Shown: positions 51,351 through 61,000 of the stretch, in pieces
Layout of the letters: every line of letters begins with the position of its first letter
How positions within the stretch are numbered: the first letter of the stretch is position 1
Assembly: GCA_934394565.1 (NCBI GenBank)
Contig: CAKRQV010000014.1
Coordinates: forward strand, 21,672-85,671
Direction: 5' to 3'
Source of the DNA: an uncultured Lachnospiraceae bacterium
GTDB taxonomy: Bacteria; Bacillota; Clostridia; Lachnospirales; Lachnospiraceae
Length of the DNA stretch: 64,000 nt
Translations under genes and position numbers: made by a program
Notes under the pieces: generated by a model
Database searches by the model: none
Told to the model about the DNA's origin: nothing
The model's input: the letters and a program-made list of their open reading frames with translations, nothing else

Positions 51351-51890
51351 ATGAGCGAATATATCACCACCTATACCGGGTATCATATCAAGCCAACAGA
51401 TCCTGATCCTGTTCTGATTCGAATCGAGGACATTGCGCATGCGCTTTCCCTGCTCTGTCGTGGAAATGGTCATGTGAAAACGTTCTGGTCCGTGGGGCAG
51501 CATTGTATCTGTTGTGCAAAGGAGGCAATGGCGAGGGGAGCAACGGCACGTGTGGTGCTGGCCTGCCTTTTGCATGATGCGAGTGAATGTTATATGTCAG
51601 ATGTACCGACGCCGTTTAAAAAGAAACTTCCAGAGTATGAGATACAGGAAGATCGGTTGCTCCGTATGATATTTGAAAAATTTCTCGGCTCGGATTTGAC
51701 GAAAGAAGAACTGGATTTAGTAAAGGAGATTGACCATACAATGCTCTTGTACGATCTGAAAGAACTCCTTGGTGAGATGACAGATGAGGAGATGCCGAAG
51801 CTACATATGGAATTGGATTACATAGTGCAGCCTTTTCGTGAGGTAGAAGAGGAGTTTTTACGGATATTTACTTTGTATAGTAGAAAATGA
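51351..51890 (+). CDS. HD-domain phosphohydrolase (YfbR-like)
   Basis: A 179-residue cytosolic metal-dependent hydrolase. The pattern of histidines and aspartates, VGQHCICCAKEAMARG, LLHDASECYMSDVPTPFKK and IDHTMLLYDLKEL, matches YfbR-type 5'-nucleotidases and related HD proteins. The N-terminus YTGYHIKPTDPDPVLIRIED is typical of prophage- and clostridial-type members. It would dephosphorylate a (deoxy)nucleoside monophosphate. AAGAAAGGA precedes the ATG. First of a four-gene run with gaps under 20 bp. Confidence 0.85.
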   Translation: MSEYITTYTGYHIKPTDPDPVLIRIEDIAHALSLLCRGNGHVKTFWSVGQHCICCAKEAMARGATARVVLACLLHDASECYMSDVPTPFKKKLPEYEIQEDRLLRMIFEKFLGSDLTKEELDLVKEIDHTMLLYDLKELLGEMTDEEMPKLHMELDYIVQPFREVEEEFLRIFTLYSRK

Positions 51891-51906
51891 AATGGAGGAG
51901 AACAAA

Positions 51907-52080
51907 GTGGAAACAATGTATTTTGTAGTAGAAAGTATTGATGGTGATTATGCGAATCTGCGCAGAATCGATGGAGAATCCGGAAATACCCGTGTGGTAG
52001 CCCGGGCATTGCTGCCCTTTGATATCAATGAGGGCACAAAGCTAAAATGGGAAATGTTGCAGTATGAGATTGTGGAGTGA
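51907..52080 (+). CDS. DUF3006-like small protein
   Basis: The GTG at 51907 is preferred because GGAGGAG lies 6 nt upstream; the in-frame ATG at 51892 is itself part of that site. The product of 57 residues has MYFVVESIDGDYANLRRIDG and RALLPFDINEGTKLKWEMLQ, a small beta-barrel of the DUF3006 kind. Cytosolic, function unknown. Lies between the HD hydrolase and the C39-like gene. Confidence 0.7.
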   Translation: METMYFVVESIDGDYANLRRIDGESGNTRVVARALLPFDINEGTKLKWEMLQYEIVE

Positions 52081-52086
52081 GGCCGT

Positions 52087-52869
52087 ATGAATCAACTTTG
52101 CTTACGATTTTTAACAGATACCTATGGCAGAAAGTATCTTTCGCCAAAATTACCTCAAACAGGTCTGAATGAAAAAACATTGACCGTGGAGATTTCGGAC
52201 GGTGATTCCAGTCGTATATATCCAGTATTTCAGCAAAAAGCAGGGATATATGGTGACTACAGCGAGTATATGACACGTCATGGCTGTGCCTGCTGTTCTC
52301 TGACGACGGCTCTGGCTGCATTCGTGGAAAACTTTGCAGATCTGACACCGGATGAGACGATTACAAAAGTGGAGCGCAGGCATTTTCCGGCTGAGACCGT
52401 ACAGAAAAATTATGGCAAGGTTATGGCCCGACAGATGCCAGTATCGCTGTATGGTATTGCGACGATTCTGAAAAAAGAGGGTGTGGCCTGCGAGTATGTT
52501 GGAAATTTTGCAGATGATGCCGCAATAGAGCAGATCCGGGAACATTTATATAAAGGTCAGCCGGTCATTATAGAGACCAGCCGGATACGAAGAAAGGGCA
52601 GGTGGATCGCCAGTTTTTCAGATAAAAAGTATGCGGGATCGTATCATACGATGATCTTACTTGGAATCGATGAAGACGGACAGGCCGTGTTTACTGATTC
52701 TGCCACCAGAGCCTGGGCCGGAGAGCAGCAGAGACTGAAACGGGCAGAGTTGTCAGAACTTGTGAATTATATGTTTCCGCAGAAAAATGTACAGGACACG
52801 CATCTGTATTTCAGCAGAAGAAGAAACACAGGAGGATATATCCTGATCCATCCAAAGGAGACAGTATGA
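52087..52869 (+). CDS. C39-like papain-fold domain protein
   Basis: A 260-residue protein with a Peptidase_C39_2-like layout: the candidate catalytic Cys in RHGCACCSLTTALAAF (about 60-75), His in YAGSYHTMILLGIDEDGQ and Asp in AVFTDSATRAW. An N-terminal 55 residues precede the domain. No signal peptide or membrane span, so it is intracellular, unlike C39 bacteriocin processing peptidases. It overlaps the next gene by 4 bp (ATGA). Peptidase activity is inferred from the motif order; the substrate is unknown. Confidence 0.72.
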   Translation: MNQLCLRFLTDTYGRKYLSPKLPQTGLNEKTLTVEISDGDSSRIYPVFQQKAGIYGDYSEYMTRHGCACCSLTTALAAFVENFADLTPDETITKVERRHFPAETVQKNYGKVMARQMPVSLYGIATILKKEGVACEYVGNFADDAAIEQIREHLYKGQPVIIETSRIRRKGRWIASFSDKKYAGSYHTMILLGIDEDGQAVFTDSATRAWAGEQQRLKRAELSELVNYMFPQKNVQDTHLYFSRRRNTGGYILIHPKETV

Positions 52870-53579
52870 AAGTATTAGTGATTCCGGACGTCCATCTGAA
52901 ACCGCAGATGTTTCGGCAGGCAGCAGCTCTTATGCGGCAGAACATTGCGCAACAGGCGGTTTGTCTGATGGATATTCCGGACGATTGGGGAAAAGAATAT
53001 GATGTGGCACTGTATGAGGAAACCTATGATGAAGCGATTCACTTTGCAAAGGCGTTTCCTGAGACATTGTGGTGCTATGGTAACCATGATCTGAGTTATT
53101 TCTGGCATTGTCTGGAAAGCGGTTACAGTTCTATGGCCTCCTATACGGTGCAGAGAAAATTACTGGATCTTCGGGAAACGGTAGGGGATGCAAATCCCAT
53201 CCGGTATGTACAGAAAATGGACAATGTATTGTTTTCCCATGGCGGTGTACTGCGGGCGTTTGTGGAAGAGTATGTCCCCAACACTAAGCGTGATGATGTG
53301 GACGCTGTTGTGGAAAAAATCAACACATTGGGTGTGCAGGAGATGTGGAATGATGCATCCCCAATCTGGTTAAGACCACAGCATACAAAGCTGAAGCTGT
53401 ATAAACCAAGAAAACTGCTGCAGGTCGTTGGACATACGCCTGTGGACAGGATTACTAAAGAGGGAAATCTGATCAGTACGGATGTATTTTCCACATATCG
53501 GGATGGCAGACCGATCGGGACACAGGAGTTTCTGGTGCTGGATACGTTGACGTGGGAGTATTGTGGCGTTCGGGTATAA
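52866..53579 (+). CDS. metallophosphoesterase
   Basis: A 237-residue calcineurin-like phosphoesterase: MKVLVIPDVHLKP with the first Asp-x-His, a replaced second motif (LMDIPDDWG), WCYGNHDLSYFW with the Asn-His-Asp, VLFSHGG and QVVGHTPVD. All main metal ligands are present except that the second motif is not the usual GDxxD, where Asp-Asp-Trp-Gly appears. It hydrolyses a phosphoester, possibly a nucleotide or polyphosphate such as Ap4A. Last of the run; the convergent gene starts on the other strand 24 bp beyond. Confidence 0.85.
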   Translation: MKVLVIPDVHLKPQMFRQAAALMRQNIAQQAVCLMDIPDDWGKEYDVALYEETYDEAIHFAKAFPETLWCYGNHDLSYFWHCLESGYSSMASYTVQRKLLDLRETVGDANPIRYVQKMDNVLFSHGGVLRAFVEEYVPNTKRDDVDAVVEKINTLGVQEMWNDASPIWLRPQHTKLKLYKPRKLLQVVGHTPVDRITKEGNLISTDVFSTYRDGRPIGTQEFLVLDTLTWEYCGVRV

Positions 53580-53603
53580 CCGCAGGTCGTCTGACTGCAT
53601 TCA

Positions 53604-54740
53604 TCATGTAAGCGTATACTGCGCGGCCAGTTCCTCCAGATGATTCCAGAGCATATCCAGAAATTCATCCTGAAATTCACTGTTTGTAATATCCGAATGC
53701 ATATCCAGACATTCGTTATAGGTATGTAATACAAGCCGTTCAAAAGGGTCCAGATCCGGTTGCAGCACAGGAAAACCAAAGTAAGTCAAAATGTCATTAA
53801 GCATATCCGTAAATTCGTCACGATCCAGAAAATCCACATAGAAATCTTCCATGGCTTCTTCATCATCGGTGCGCAGCTTTGCAAGCAGACTCAGAAGAAA
53901 AAGCCCCGAAGATATATTTACCGGTCTTTTTCGCTGTACAAACTGACAGAAGGAGTCATAGCTCATAAACACATTCGGAAAAAGGCAGGAAAGCGAAAAT
54001 ATCTGTTCCTCGGATATTGGATAGAGGGAGGCATAATAGCTTCGCATGGTTTCCGGTTCGGGATCGCCGTAATCTGTAAAGAGGCGAATGCACTGTTTGG
54101 CAGTGCCGGTATACAGTGTCTGCAAATCTACATCATGAAACAGGGCCAGATACTGGGTATTGCAGGTTTTGGTAAAAAAATCCAGATTTTCCGGCGCATC
54201 CAGATAATTCATCAGATCATCTAAAGAATGCAGTTTGTCGCAGATCACGGAGTAATACACTTCTGCAGTCTGCCCTTCGGCAATCTCTGCGGGAGAAAAG
54301 GGCTGCGCGGCGATTGCAGCGGCGTATTTTCCACGTACCATGCGGGTCTCATTCCAGCTAAGCTGCAGCTTCAGAGCAGCGATGATAATAAATTCATCAA
54401 GAGAGCGCGCAGAAAGCTCGCTCTGGTGCAGATAATTCAGCAAAAGATCCTGGGCTTCCGTATCCGTGCTCAGATGCAAGGCAAAGAAAAGGCGAAAGAT
54501 ATTTTCTCTTTTCAGGGAGACAGCCTTCCCTTTCTGAAGCGCTGTGATAGATTTACGGAAAGCATCATATTCTTTTGGCAGAAACAGGCTTTGGGCCTGT
54601 TTTTTTAATGCTTTTAAAAGTTCCTCTTCGGTAAAGGTATCTGACAGTACATCCTGGTACAGAGCCGGATGATCCTTTACATATGTATATAACCCGTTCC
54701 AGGTGGAATGGGGTGTGGTGTAGTCTGAAAGATTCAGCAT
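53604..54740 (-). CDS. conserved helical protein of unknown function
   Basis: A 378-residue soluble, predominantly helical protein with no signal peptide. It is rich in Leu, Asp and Glu, with TFTEEELLKALKKQAQSLFL, the segment SELSARSLDEFIIIAALKLQ and a C-terminal acidic stretch FYVDFLDRDEFTDMLNDILT. I recognise no domain. It is read away from the coiled-coil membrane protein at 54979, with about 240 bp between, so they may share regulation. A palindrome at 54822-54840 lies there. It may be an adaptor for the signalling proteins that follow, which is inference from position only. Confidence 0.6.
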   Translation of the reverse strand: MLNLSDYTTPHSTWNGLYTYVKDHPALYQDVLSDTFTEEELLKALKKQAQSLFLPKEYDAFRKSITALQKGKAVSLKRENIFRLFFALHLSTDTEAQDLLLNYLHQSELSARSLDEFIIIAALKLQLSWNETRMVRGKYAAAIAAQPFSPAEIAEGQTAEVYYSVICDKLHSLDDLMNYLDAPENLDFFTKTCNTQYLALFHDVDLQTLYTGTAKQCIRLFTDYGDPEPETMRSYYASLYPISEEQIFSLSCLFPNVFMSYDSFCQFVQRKRPVNISSGLFLLSLLAKLRTDDEEAMEDFYVDFLDRDEFTDMLNDILTYFGFPVLQPDLDPFERLVLHTYNECLDMHSDITNSEFQDEFLDMLWNHLEELAAQYTLT

Positions 54741-54821
54741 GTGTATGACCTCAAATGTGAGTGATATTCAGTATTAAAGCTAAATGGGGAAAAGCTGGTT
54801 ACAAAGTAAATTATGTAGGAA

Positions 54822-54840
54822 ACTTTTACAGTTGTAAAGT
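54822..54840. promoter_or_regulatory. palindrome in a divergent promoter region
   Basis: ACTTTTACAGTTGTAAAGT, nearly symmetric with nine-base arms, between the divergent genes at 54740 and 54979. Candidate operator; the promoters themselves are weak by eye. Confidence 0.4.
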
Positions 54841-54978
54841 GATAATTGAAAAATGAAAAGGATGATATATGTAACTGCATTACACGGTTTGGAAGTTAAA
54901 TACGGCTAACCATAAAAACCTCTGATAGTATAAAACCATCAAGAAAACAAACAACGAGATAAGTACAGGAGGTCTATT

Positions 54979-55971
54979 ATGACAAACACAACATTAAGCA
55001 ACAACAGTTTAAAACAGTATATTTCCACAATCGCACAGATGGAGCAGGTAAAATACCGTCAGGAAAAAGCTATCGAAACACTGCAGTCTGAGATTGCACG
55101 ACTTCGCAACTCCTATGTTATGGCAAAGCCACAGATGGGAAAAATGAATGAGATTAAAGAATTTATTGGAGGTTCTGCAGTGACAGGTGTTGGTTTGATT
55201 ATTGCAGATGTGTTTGGATTTGTACCCTCTGTAGCCACATCTGTGTTTGGAACAGGATCTTTTATGGATGCCTGTGCTCCATTAATGGCTTTCGTTGGTG
55301 GTATTGCACTGATCGTCAGAGCAGTAAATGCATCAGGTGAAAATAAGATAGCCAAAGAGAAAAACAGTAAAATGAGGGCATACTATAAACAGGAAATGGA
55401 GAAATATAACAGAAACGCAGCAGAAGTGAATGCAAAAAAGAAACTGGCAGATGTTCTGAGTAAACAGCTCGGAGAAATGCGGGCAAAAAAAGCAGAAATG
55501 GAGAGAAATCTTAATCGTGCCTACAGCTACAATGTTATCTATCCGTCTTACAGAAATCTCGTGGCTGTAAGTTCCTTCTATGATTATCTGTATTCCGGAA
55601 AGTGCAGTACGTTGGAAGGGCATGAAGGTGCATACAATATCTTTGACATGGAATCCAGAATGGATAAGATCATCACACAGCTGGATCGTATCAGCTATCA
55701 GCTGGAAAATATCAGATACAGTCAGAATACATTGTATACCATTATGAAATCATCAAATGATAAGCTGGATTGTATGCAGAATTCGATTCATAATTCGGAA
55801 AATTATCTGCTGTCGCTCTCAAGGAGTGCTGCGCTTACAAACAGCCAGCTGGAACGGATCGAGTGCAATGCGGAACTGACAAGATTTAATACCGAACAGA
55901 TGCAGCGTGAGATCGAGCTCAGAAATCGTGTTGATGGGATTATTTCCTGTGGTCGTGTGAATCAGTATTAA
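54979..55971 (+). CDS. coiled-coil membrane protein of unknown function
   Basis: A 330-residue protein. Residues 15-60 are coiled coil (EQVKYRQEKAIETLQSEIAR), two hydrophobic helices follow at about 63-85 and 95-115 separated by a short loop, then a basic/acidic coiled coil to about 185 (KKKLADVLSKQLGEMRAKKA). A middle region NVIYPSYRNLVAVSSFYDYL and a last coiled coil with RMDKIITQLDRISYQLENIR and NSQLERIECNAELTRFNTEQ complete it. AGGAGG precedes the ATG. The hairpin topology puts both coiled ends on the cytosolic side. No family recognised. It precedes genes for a small unknown protein, a secreted transglutaminase and the kinase-TIR protein. Confidence 0.65.
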   Translation: MTNTTLSNNSLKQYISTIAQMEQVKYRQEKAIETLQSEIARLRNSYVMAKPQMGKMNEIKEFIGGSAVTGVGLIIADVFGFVPSVATSVFGTGSFMDACAPLMAFVGGIALIVRAVNASGENKIAKEKNSKMRAYYKQEMEKYNRNAAEVNAKKKLADVLSKQLGEMRAKKAEMERNLNRAYSYNVIYPSYRNLVAVSSFYDYLYSGKCSTLEGHEGAYNIFDMESRMDKIITQLDRISYQLENIRYSQNTLYTIMKSSNDKLDCMQNSIHNSENYLLSLSRSAALTNSQLERIECNAELTRFNTEQMQREIELRNRVDGIISCGRVNQY

Positions 55972-56006
55972 TTGCAGATATATAGTGCATGGAAAGAGAA
56001 GAACAG

Positions 56007-56038
56007 AGAAATGCCTGGATGTTTATCCGGGCATTTCT
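56007..56038 (+). terminator. hairpin after the coiled-coil protein gene
   Basis: AGAAATGCCTGGA and TCCGGGCATTTCT pair over 13 positions (one G-T) around a 6-nt loop; weak T-run. Confidence 0.55.
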
Positions 56039-56124
56039 ACTATTGCTGTGCATATGAAAACGGGCTGTTGGAACAGTTGGGACTTGCAGGGGCTGTTGGC
56101 AAGTTGATTTGCAGGGAGGAATAT

Positions 56125-56544
56125 ATGCATCGAGAAATAAAAAAACAAATCGTAGAGATAAACAGGGGATGTGTCGTGGGAAATGGAGAGAAACTGGAAG
56201 AATGGGTGCGATTAAGCGAACCGTATATCCGTGCATATGGATGGCACAATGCTAATTTTCCCCCGGAGTTAAGACGTGCGTGCCTTAACGGGGATAAACC
56301 TGAGATGGATAGATTTACATACATATATTATCTGATGAGCACATGGTACGAAAGTCTGACAGGAAGGAAAGCACCCTGTAATTTCGGTGTATACAGGGGA
56401 TGGAAGGTATGTGTGCGGCAATGCTGTATTCGTCAGGAATTTACAGGGGATGAAACCGAAAAGATCATATCTGCGATTGGGACTGGAACACAGTATAAAC
56501 GGGAGAAAAGAGATCCGGAGACGGTGGTGCGTCTGCTGTTATAA
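56125..56544 (+). CDS. small protein of unknown function
   Basis: The ATG at 56125 follows GGGAGGA closely; the frame is open upstream but crosses a hairpin. The 139-residue soluble protein has RLSEPYIRAYGWHNANFPPE, RFTYIYYLMSTWYESLTGRK and FGVYRGWKVCVRQCCIRQEF with several cysteines and tryptophans. I recognise no domain. It is between the coiled-coil membrane protein and the secreted transglutaminase on the same strand. Confidence 0.55.
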   Translation: MHREIKKQIVEINRGCVVGNGEKLEEWVRLSEPYIRAYGWHNANFPPELRRACLNGDKPEMDRFTYIYYLMSTWYESLTGRKAPCNFGVYRGWKVCVRQCCIRQEFTGDETEKIISAIGTGTQYKREKRDPETVVRLLL

Positions 56545-56650
56545 AACTGGAAGTTAGCCGGAACTACCTAAAATTTTGTCTGCTATCCTAATTACATCAG
56601 AAAGATACAACGTGATGCAAACAAAAAGGATAAAAAGGCAGGTAAAAGAC

Positions 56651-57922
56651 ATGAAAAAGAGTTTGAAAACCAGTATTCGCAAAGGTATCGTAACCACAGT
56701 TCTGGCAGCAATGGTGATTGTCGGTGGCGTAAAGCCGGTGCAGGCAGATTCGTTCATGGACAAAATCCATGTGACAGATATCAAACAGAAAGTAGAGGCA
56801 TTCCTTTTTGGAGCATCGGAGGATGATACCATTTCTGTACAGACTACAGAGGCGATGACAGCAGAACGTATCAACGAGCTGGAGGAAAAATATCCCGGTA
56901 TTGCAGTGGTCGATGGTCAGTATGATAATGAGGTTATTTATCAGGCCATCTGTACGGCCATAGAATCCTGTGCAGAAAAAGTGGTTATTTATAATTTTAA
57001 AAATGATGTACTGGAAAATGACCTTTATAAGTTCAGTGCAACAAATGATTTTCAGTATTTCTGGTTAACAAACTGGTACTATTGGGAATATGAGGATTAT
57101 GGCCTTGTCAGTCTCTGCTATTTTGCAGATCGAGATACTGTTGATACTATGCGGGCAGATGTAGAACATGTGTATAAAAAAATCGAAAAAGAACTCCAGG
57201 GAACAGATTCACCGTGGGATGCAGCGAAGTATGTGTATGAGTATCTGGTAAAAAGAGTTACATATGATCACAGCCTTTCCAGAGCCAATATCCGGAATAT
57301 TTATGGTGCTCTGGTAGAAAAGGAAGCCGTATGTGCGGGCTATGCGATGGCCTTTGACTATATCATGTCAAGACTTGGTTATCAGGTCGGGGTTGCAGGA
57401 AATCAGAGCCACGTATGGAATTATATGTACTGGGATTCCAAAGACTGCTTTATCGATGTAACCTGGGGAGATCCGGATCTGCAGAATAAGAAGGGAAAAA
57501 GTTTTATCGACTACAGCTATATGGGAATGGATTACAGTGATCTTTTAGCTCTTGATGATCATTATGTGGAATACACTTATATTTCCGGACGCGGTTATGA
57601 CAATAATGAGGTTGCCAACTATGAATATACCAGCGGAACATACAGTGCCAATTACAGTGATGTTAACGGATATAATGCAGAACAGTATTCCTATGACAGT
57701 GTAAAATCTATTTTTCGGAAACAGTACAAAAATAAGAATAAATCACTGATCGTAAAGTTTAACTCTGAATCAGAACTCATGAATGCAGTATATGATCTGA
57801 CGGGAAACAACTGTAAAAGACTGAATCGCCTGTTGAGGAAGGTTGGCTATAAGGGCAGTTATCGTTATCTATATAATGAGGCATGCAAAACACTGGTGAT
57901 GTATCTGAATCCAAAGAAATGA
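56651..57922 (+). CDS. secreted transglutaminase-like protein
   Basis: The ATG at 56651 starts the signal peptide MKKSLKTSIRKGIVTTVLAA through PVQADS. The 423-residue protein has a transglutaminase-like core at about 185-280 with Cys in KEAVCAGYAMAFDY, His in NQSHVWNYMYWDSKD and Asp in FIDVTWGDPDL, the papain-like triad. Such proteins cross-link, deamidate or cleave surface peptides. The C-terminal 140 residues, including SANYSDVNGYNAEQYSYDSV, are unrecognised. It is the gene before the kinase-TIR-propeller protein (97 bp), whose propeller would also be outside the cell. Confidence 0.82.
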   Translation: MKKSLKTSIRKGIVTTVLAAMVIVGGVKPVQADSFMDKIHVTDIKQKVEAFLFGASEDDTISVQTTEAMTAERINELEEKYPGIAVVDGQYDNEVIYQAICTAIESCAEKVVIYNFKNDVLENDLYKFSATNDFQYFWLTNWYYWEYEDYGLVSLCYFADRDTVDTMRADVEHVYKKIEKELQGTDSPWDAAKYVYEYLVKRVTYDHSLSRANIRNIYGALVEKEAVCAGYAMAFDYIMSRLGYQVGVAGNQSHVWNYMYWDSKDCFIDVTWGDPDLQNKKGKSFIDYSYMGMDYSDLLALDDHYVEYTYISGRGYDNNEVANYEYTSGTYSANYSDVNGYNAEQYSYDSVKSIFRKQYKNKNKSLIVKFNSESELMNAVYDLTGNNCKRLNRLLRKVGYKGSYRYLYNEACKTLVMYLNPKK

Positions 57923-58018
57923 TGCAGCTTCTGCATTGTAAGAACCCGGAATATGCATTTACAGTATACTGTGAATATGCTATCTTAAAAATATAAAACA
58001 CAGGATAAAGGATTCGCT

Positions 58019-61000
58019 ATGAGAAGCTATCTTAATGCAGGGACTTTGCTCCGGGTTTCCGGGGGAATCATATACAAGATCACAGGTGAACCGATTGGCG
58101 AAGGCGGGGGAAGTATACTTTACCCCGCTATTCGTATGCTTCCGGATAAAGACGGTTACAGGGAGAGCCGCATCGAATATGCGATAAAAGAATGCTTTCC
58201 GGAGTCAGACAGGTTTGCATTGCATCGAAATGCGAAGGGAGAGATATGCGCATCTGAGAATATTGCCAAAGATCATGCAGAGTCTGTGGCAGGTGCAACA
58301 GAGTTTCTGGCGAGAGCAAAACAGATGCAGAGAGAAGAGGAGGAAATATCAGGGCAGGTCTATGTACATGCATTCCGCCTTACACCGGTCATAGAGTCTT
58401 ATCAGGATATAGAAGTTTCTGTAAAAGGGGAAAATGCTTTCCAGAAAGTGCACAATATGATTTCAGTTATGGAATCGTTATCTGCCAAAGGAGAGTCGAT
58501 ACACCATATTTTGCAGGTGCGAAAGCATCTGCGGGCATTTGATGCATTTTCTGTCATCCGCCAGGTGCTGTTTGCCATCCGTGAGGTACATCAGGCGGGG
58601 TTTCTTCATCTGGATATTCAGGATGGCAACGTTTTTATAAAGGGTGTACTGGATACCAGTGACAATATGGTCTCGCTGATCGATTTTGGTTCTGCACGAA
58701 AAATACAGGAAGATGGCTGCTGCGCAGAGATCCGTGACGGGGTAGTGTATTCCACAAAAGGCTTTTCGGCACCGGAGATCCTTTTAAAGAATGACGGTCA
58801 TCTGCGTCTGGGAAAAGAGGCCGACATATACAGCATAGGCTGTCTGCTGCTTTTGCTTCTTACAGGCCATCGGTATATGACAGCGGAGCTTATGGCGAAC
58901 AAAAGTGAAAGGTATGTTCCACGCTTTGCTCTGCGAAAAACAGGCTGTCCGAGGCATCTGGTTGACAAGATGCAGAGGATTCTTGCTAAAGCATTGAAAA
59001 CAGATGCGTCGAGCCGCTACCATTCAGCGGATGAAATGCTGCAGGATGTAGAAGAGATGATCGCACTTCTGATGCCGCATACAGATCCGCTGTCGGCGAT
59101 GACATATGATGCCTTTATCTGTTACAGGCACAGTGAGAAGGATAACCTTGCGGCAAAAACACTGCGAAATGCGCTGGAACGGTACAAAGATGGTATATTT
59201 GCGAAAAGAAAAATACGGAGAGTATTTCTGGATGAAGGAGAGCTTTCCTCCTGTGCAGATTTTGGAGAGCGTATCCATCGTGCTCTTGAAAATTCCCGAT
59301 GGCTTATTGTGCTCTGTTCGGAAAAGACGAGGGAGTCGAAATGGGTCAATGAGGAAATCAGAGCATTTCTGAAGTATCATGACAGTTCGCATATTCTTAC
59401 CGTGCTGACAGAGGGTGAGGCAGAGGAGGTCTATCCGGAAGCCCTGACGGAAAATGGACTGACAGCAGAAACCTTATTTGCTGCGGATGCAAGGGCAAAG
59501 GATAGTGCAGGAACGGTGAGAAAGCTAAATGGCGATGCGAAATTAAGAATCGCAGCCCCTCTTCTGGAAACGACATATGATGCATTGAAACAGAGAAGCC
59601 GTATCTACAGCATGCAGAGAGCATTTGTGGCTGCAACGGTGATTTTCGGTGTGACGGCCGGATTTTCTGTATTTGCGGCTGTCAAAGCCAATCAGATTGC
59701 CAGACAGGAGCAAAAGATTGCCAGGCAGGCGGAAGAAATCGTGGCAGAGCAGGAAGAAAAGATAAAAAGCCAGTCTGCGCTTCTGACAGAACAGGCAAAG
59801 AAAGCCTATGCTGCAAATGCGTATGCAGAGGCTATCCAGCTGGCAAAAGAAGCAATGGCACTTTCTATGGAGGATGAACAACAGAATTCGGATTTAAAAC
59901 AGATTCTGATAACGTGTCTGAATCTTTATGTTACGCCAGAAGAGGCTAAGATGCTTTTGACTCCGACAGGTGTATTTCAGGAGCCGGAGAACAAAAAAAT
60001 AAGGGACTGCTTTCTGACAAAGGATGGAAAATATCTGTTCGTGTTTTCTGATAAGGCACTTCTCATATGGGATACGGAAACGAATAGCATGGCATCAGAG
60101 ATAGAAGAAAAAGAAGCCGCATATGAAGCAGACAAGGCATGCCTGATGGAAGAAAAGCACCAGTATATACTGTGGTCTGCACAGGAGATGCTGTGCTGTG
60201 ACTACACATCGGGGGAAATTCTATGGCAGCGGGAAGAACATGCGGATGAACAGGAAATGCATACCGTCCTGCTTTCCAAAGACAAAAAGACAGTGTACAG
60301 TCTGCAGGAAGTGGAAAAAACAGGAGAGGTTGTAATAGAAGTAATCGATGCGGTAAACGGGGAAACGGTATCCAGACATGTATTCCATGGCGGGGATTTC
60401 CCTGTATGGGGCGCTGGGCATGATATAGCTGCGGATGAAAGGTATATTGCGGTTACGGGCACGGTACATGCTGCTGACGAAACGTATGGTTTTGAGAGGG
60501 TGTTATGTTGTTTTGACCTTGCAAAAGATGTGATTACTGTACAGAAAATGGGAGAAGCAGATGCATGGGGGAGTCCGCAGACGACTGTGGTAACATTTGT
60601 GGATAACAGTCGGGTTATTATGGCAGATTATGACGGGGCAGTAAATATTGGTGACAGTCTCTCAAATGAGTCGATGGTTCAGATGATTGGAAAAAAGAAG
60701 CTTACTGTATCGAACTATGACTGCACTGAGAAAAAAGAATTGTGGCGATATGAAACAGGCACGGATGCAGAAGAGAGTTTTGAAAGCCTCCGTGTCCCGC
60801 AGGTATATTGCACAGAAATGGATAATAAAAAGGTCTGTGTGACGGCCAGCGGAAATACCTTGCTTTTTCTGGATGAGACAAGCGGAGAAGTGCTGAACAA
60901 AAAGCAGTTTGATGCGGGAATTCTTTTACTGGAAAATACGAAGACATCGGGATTACGGCTGGTTCTGGAAAATGGTTCCCTGGTTGTGCTCAAAAGTATC

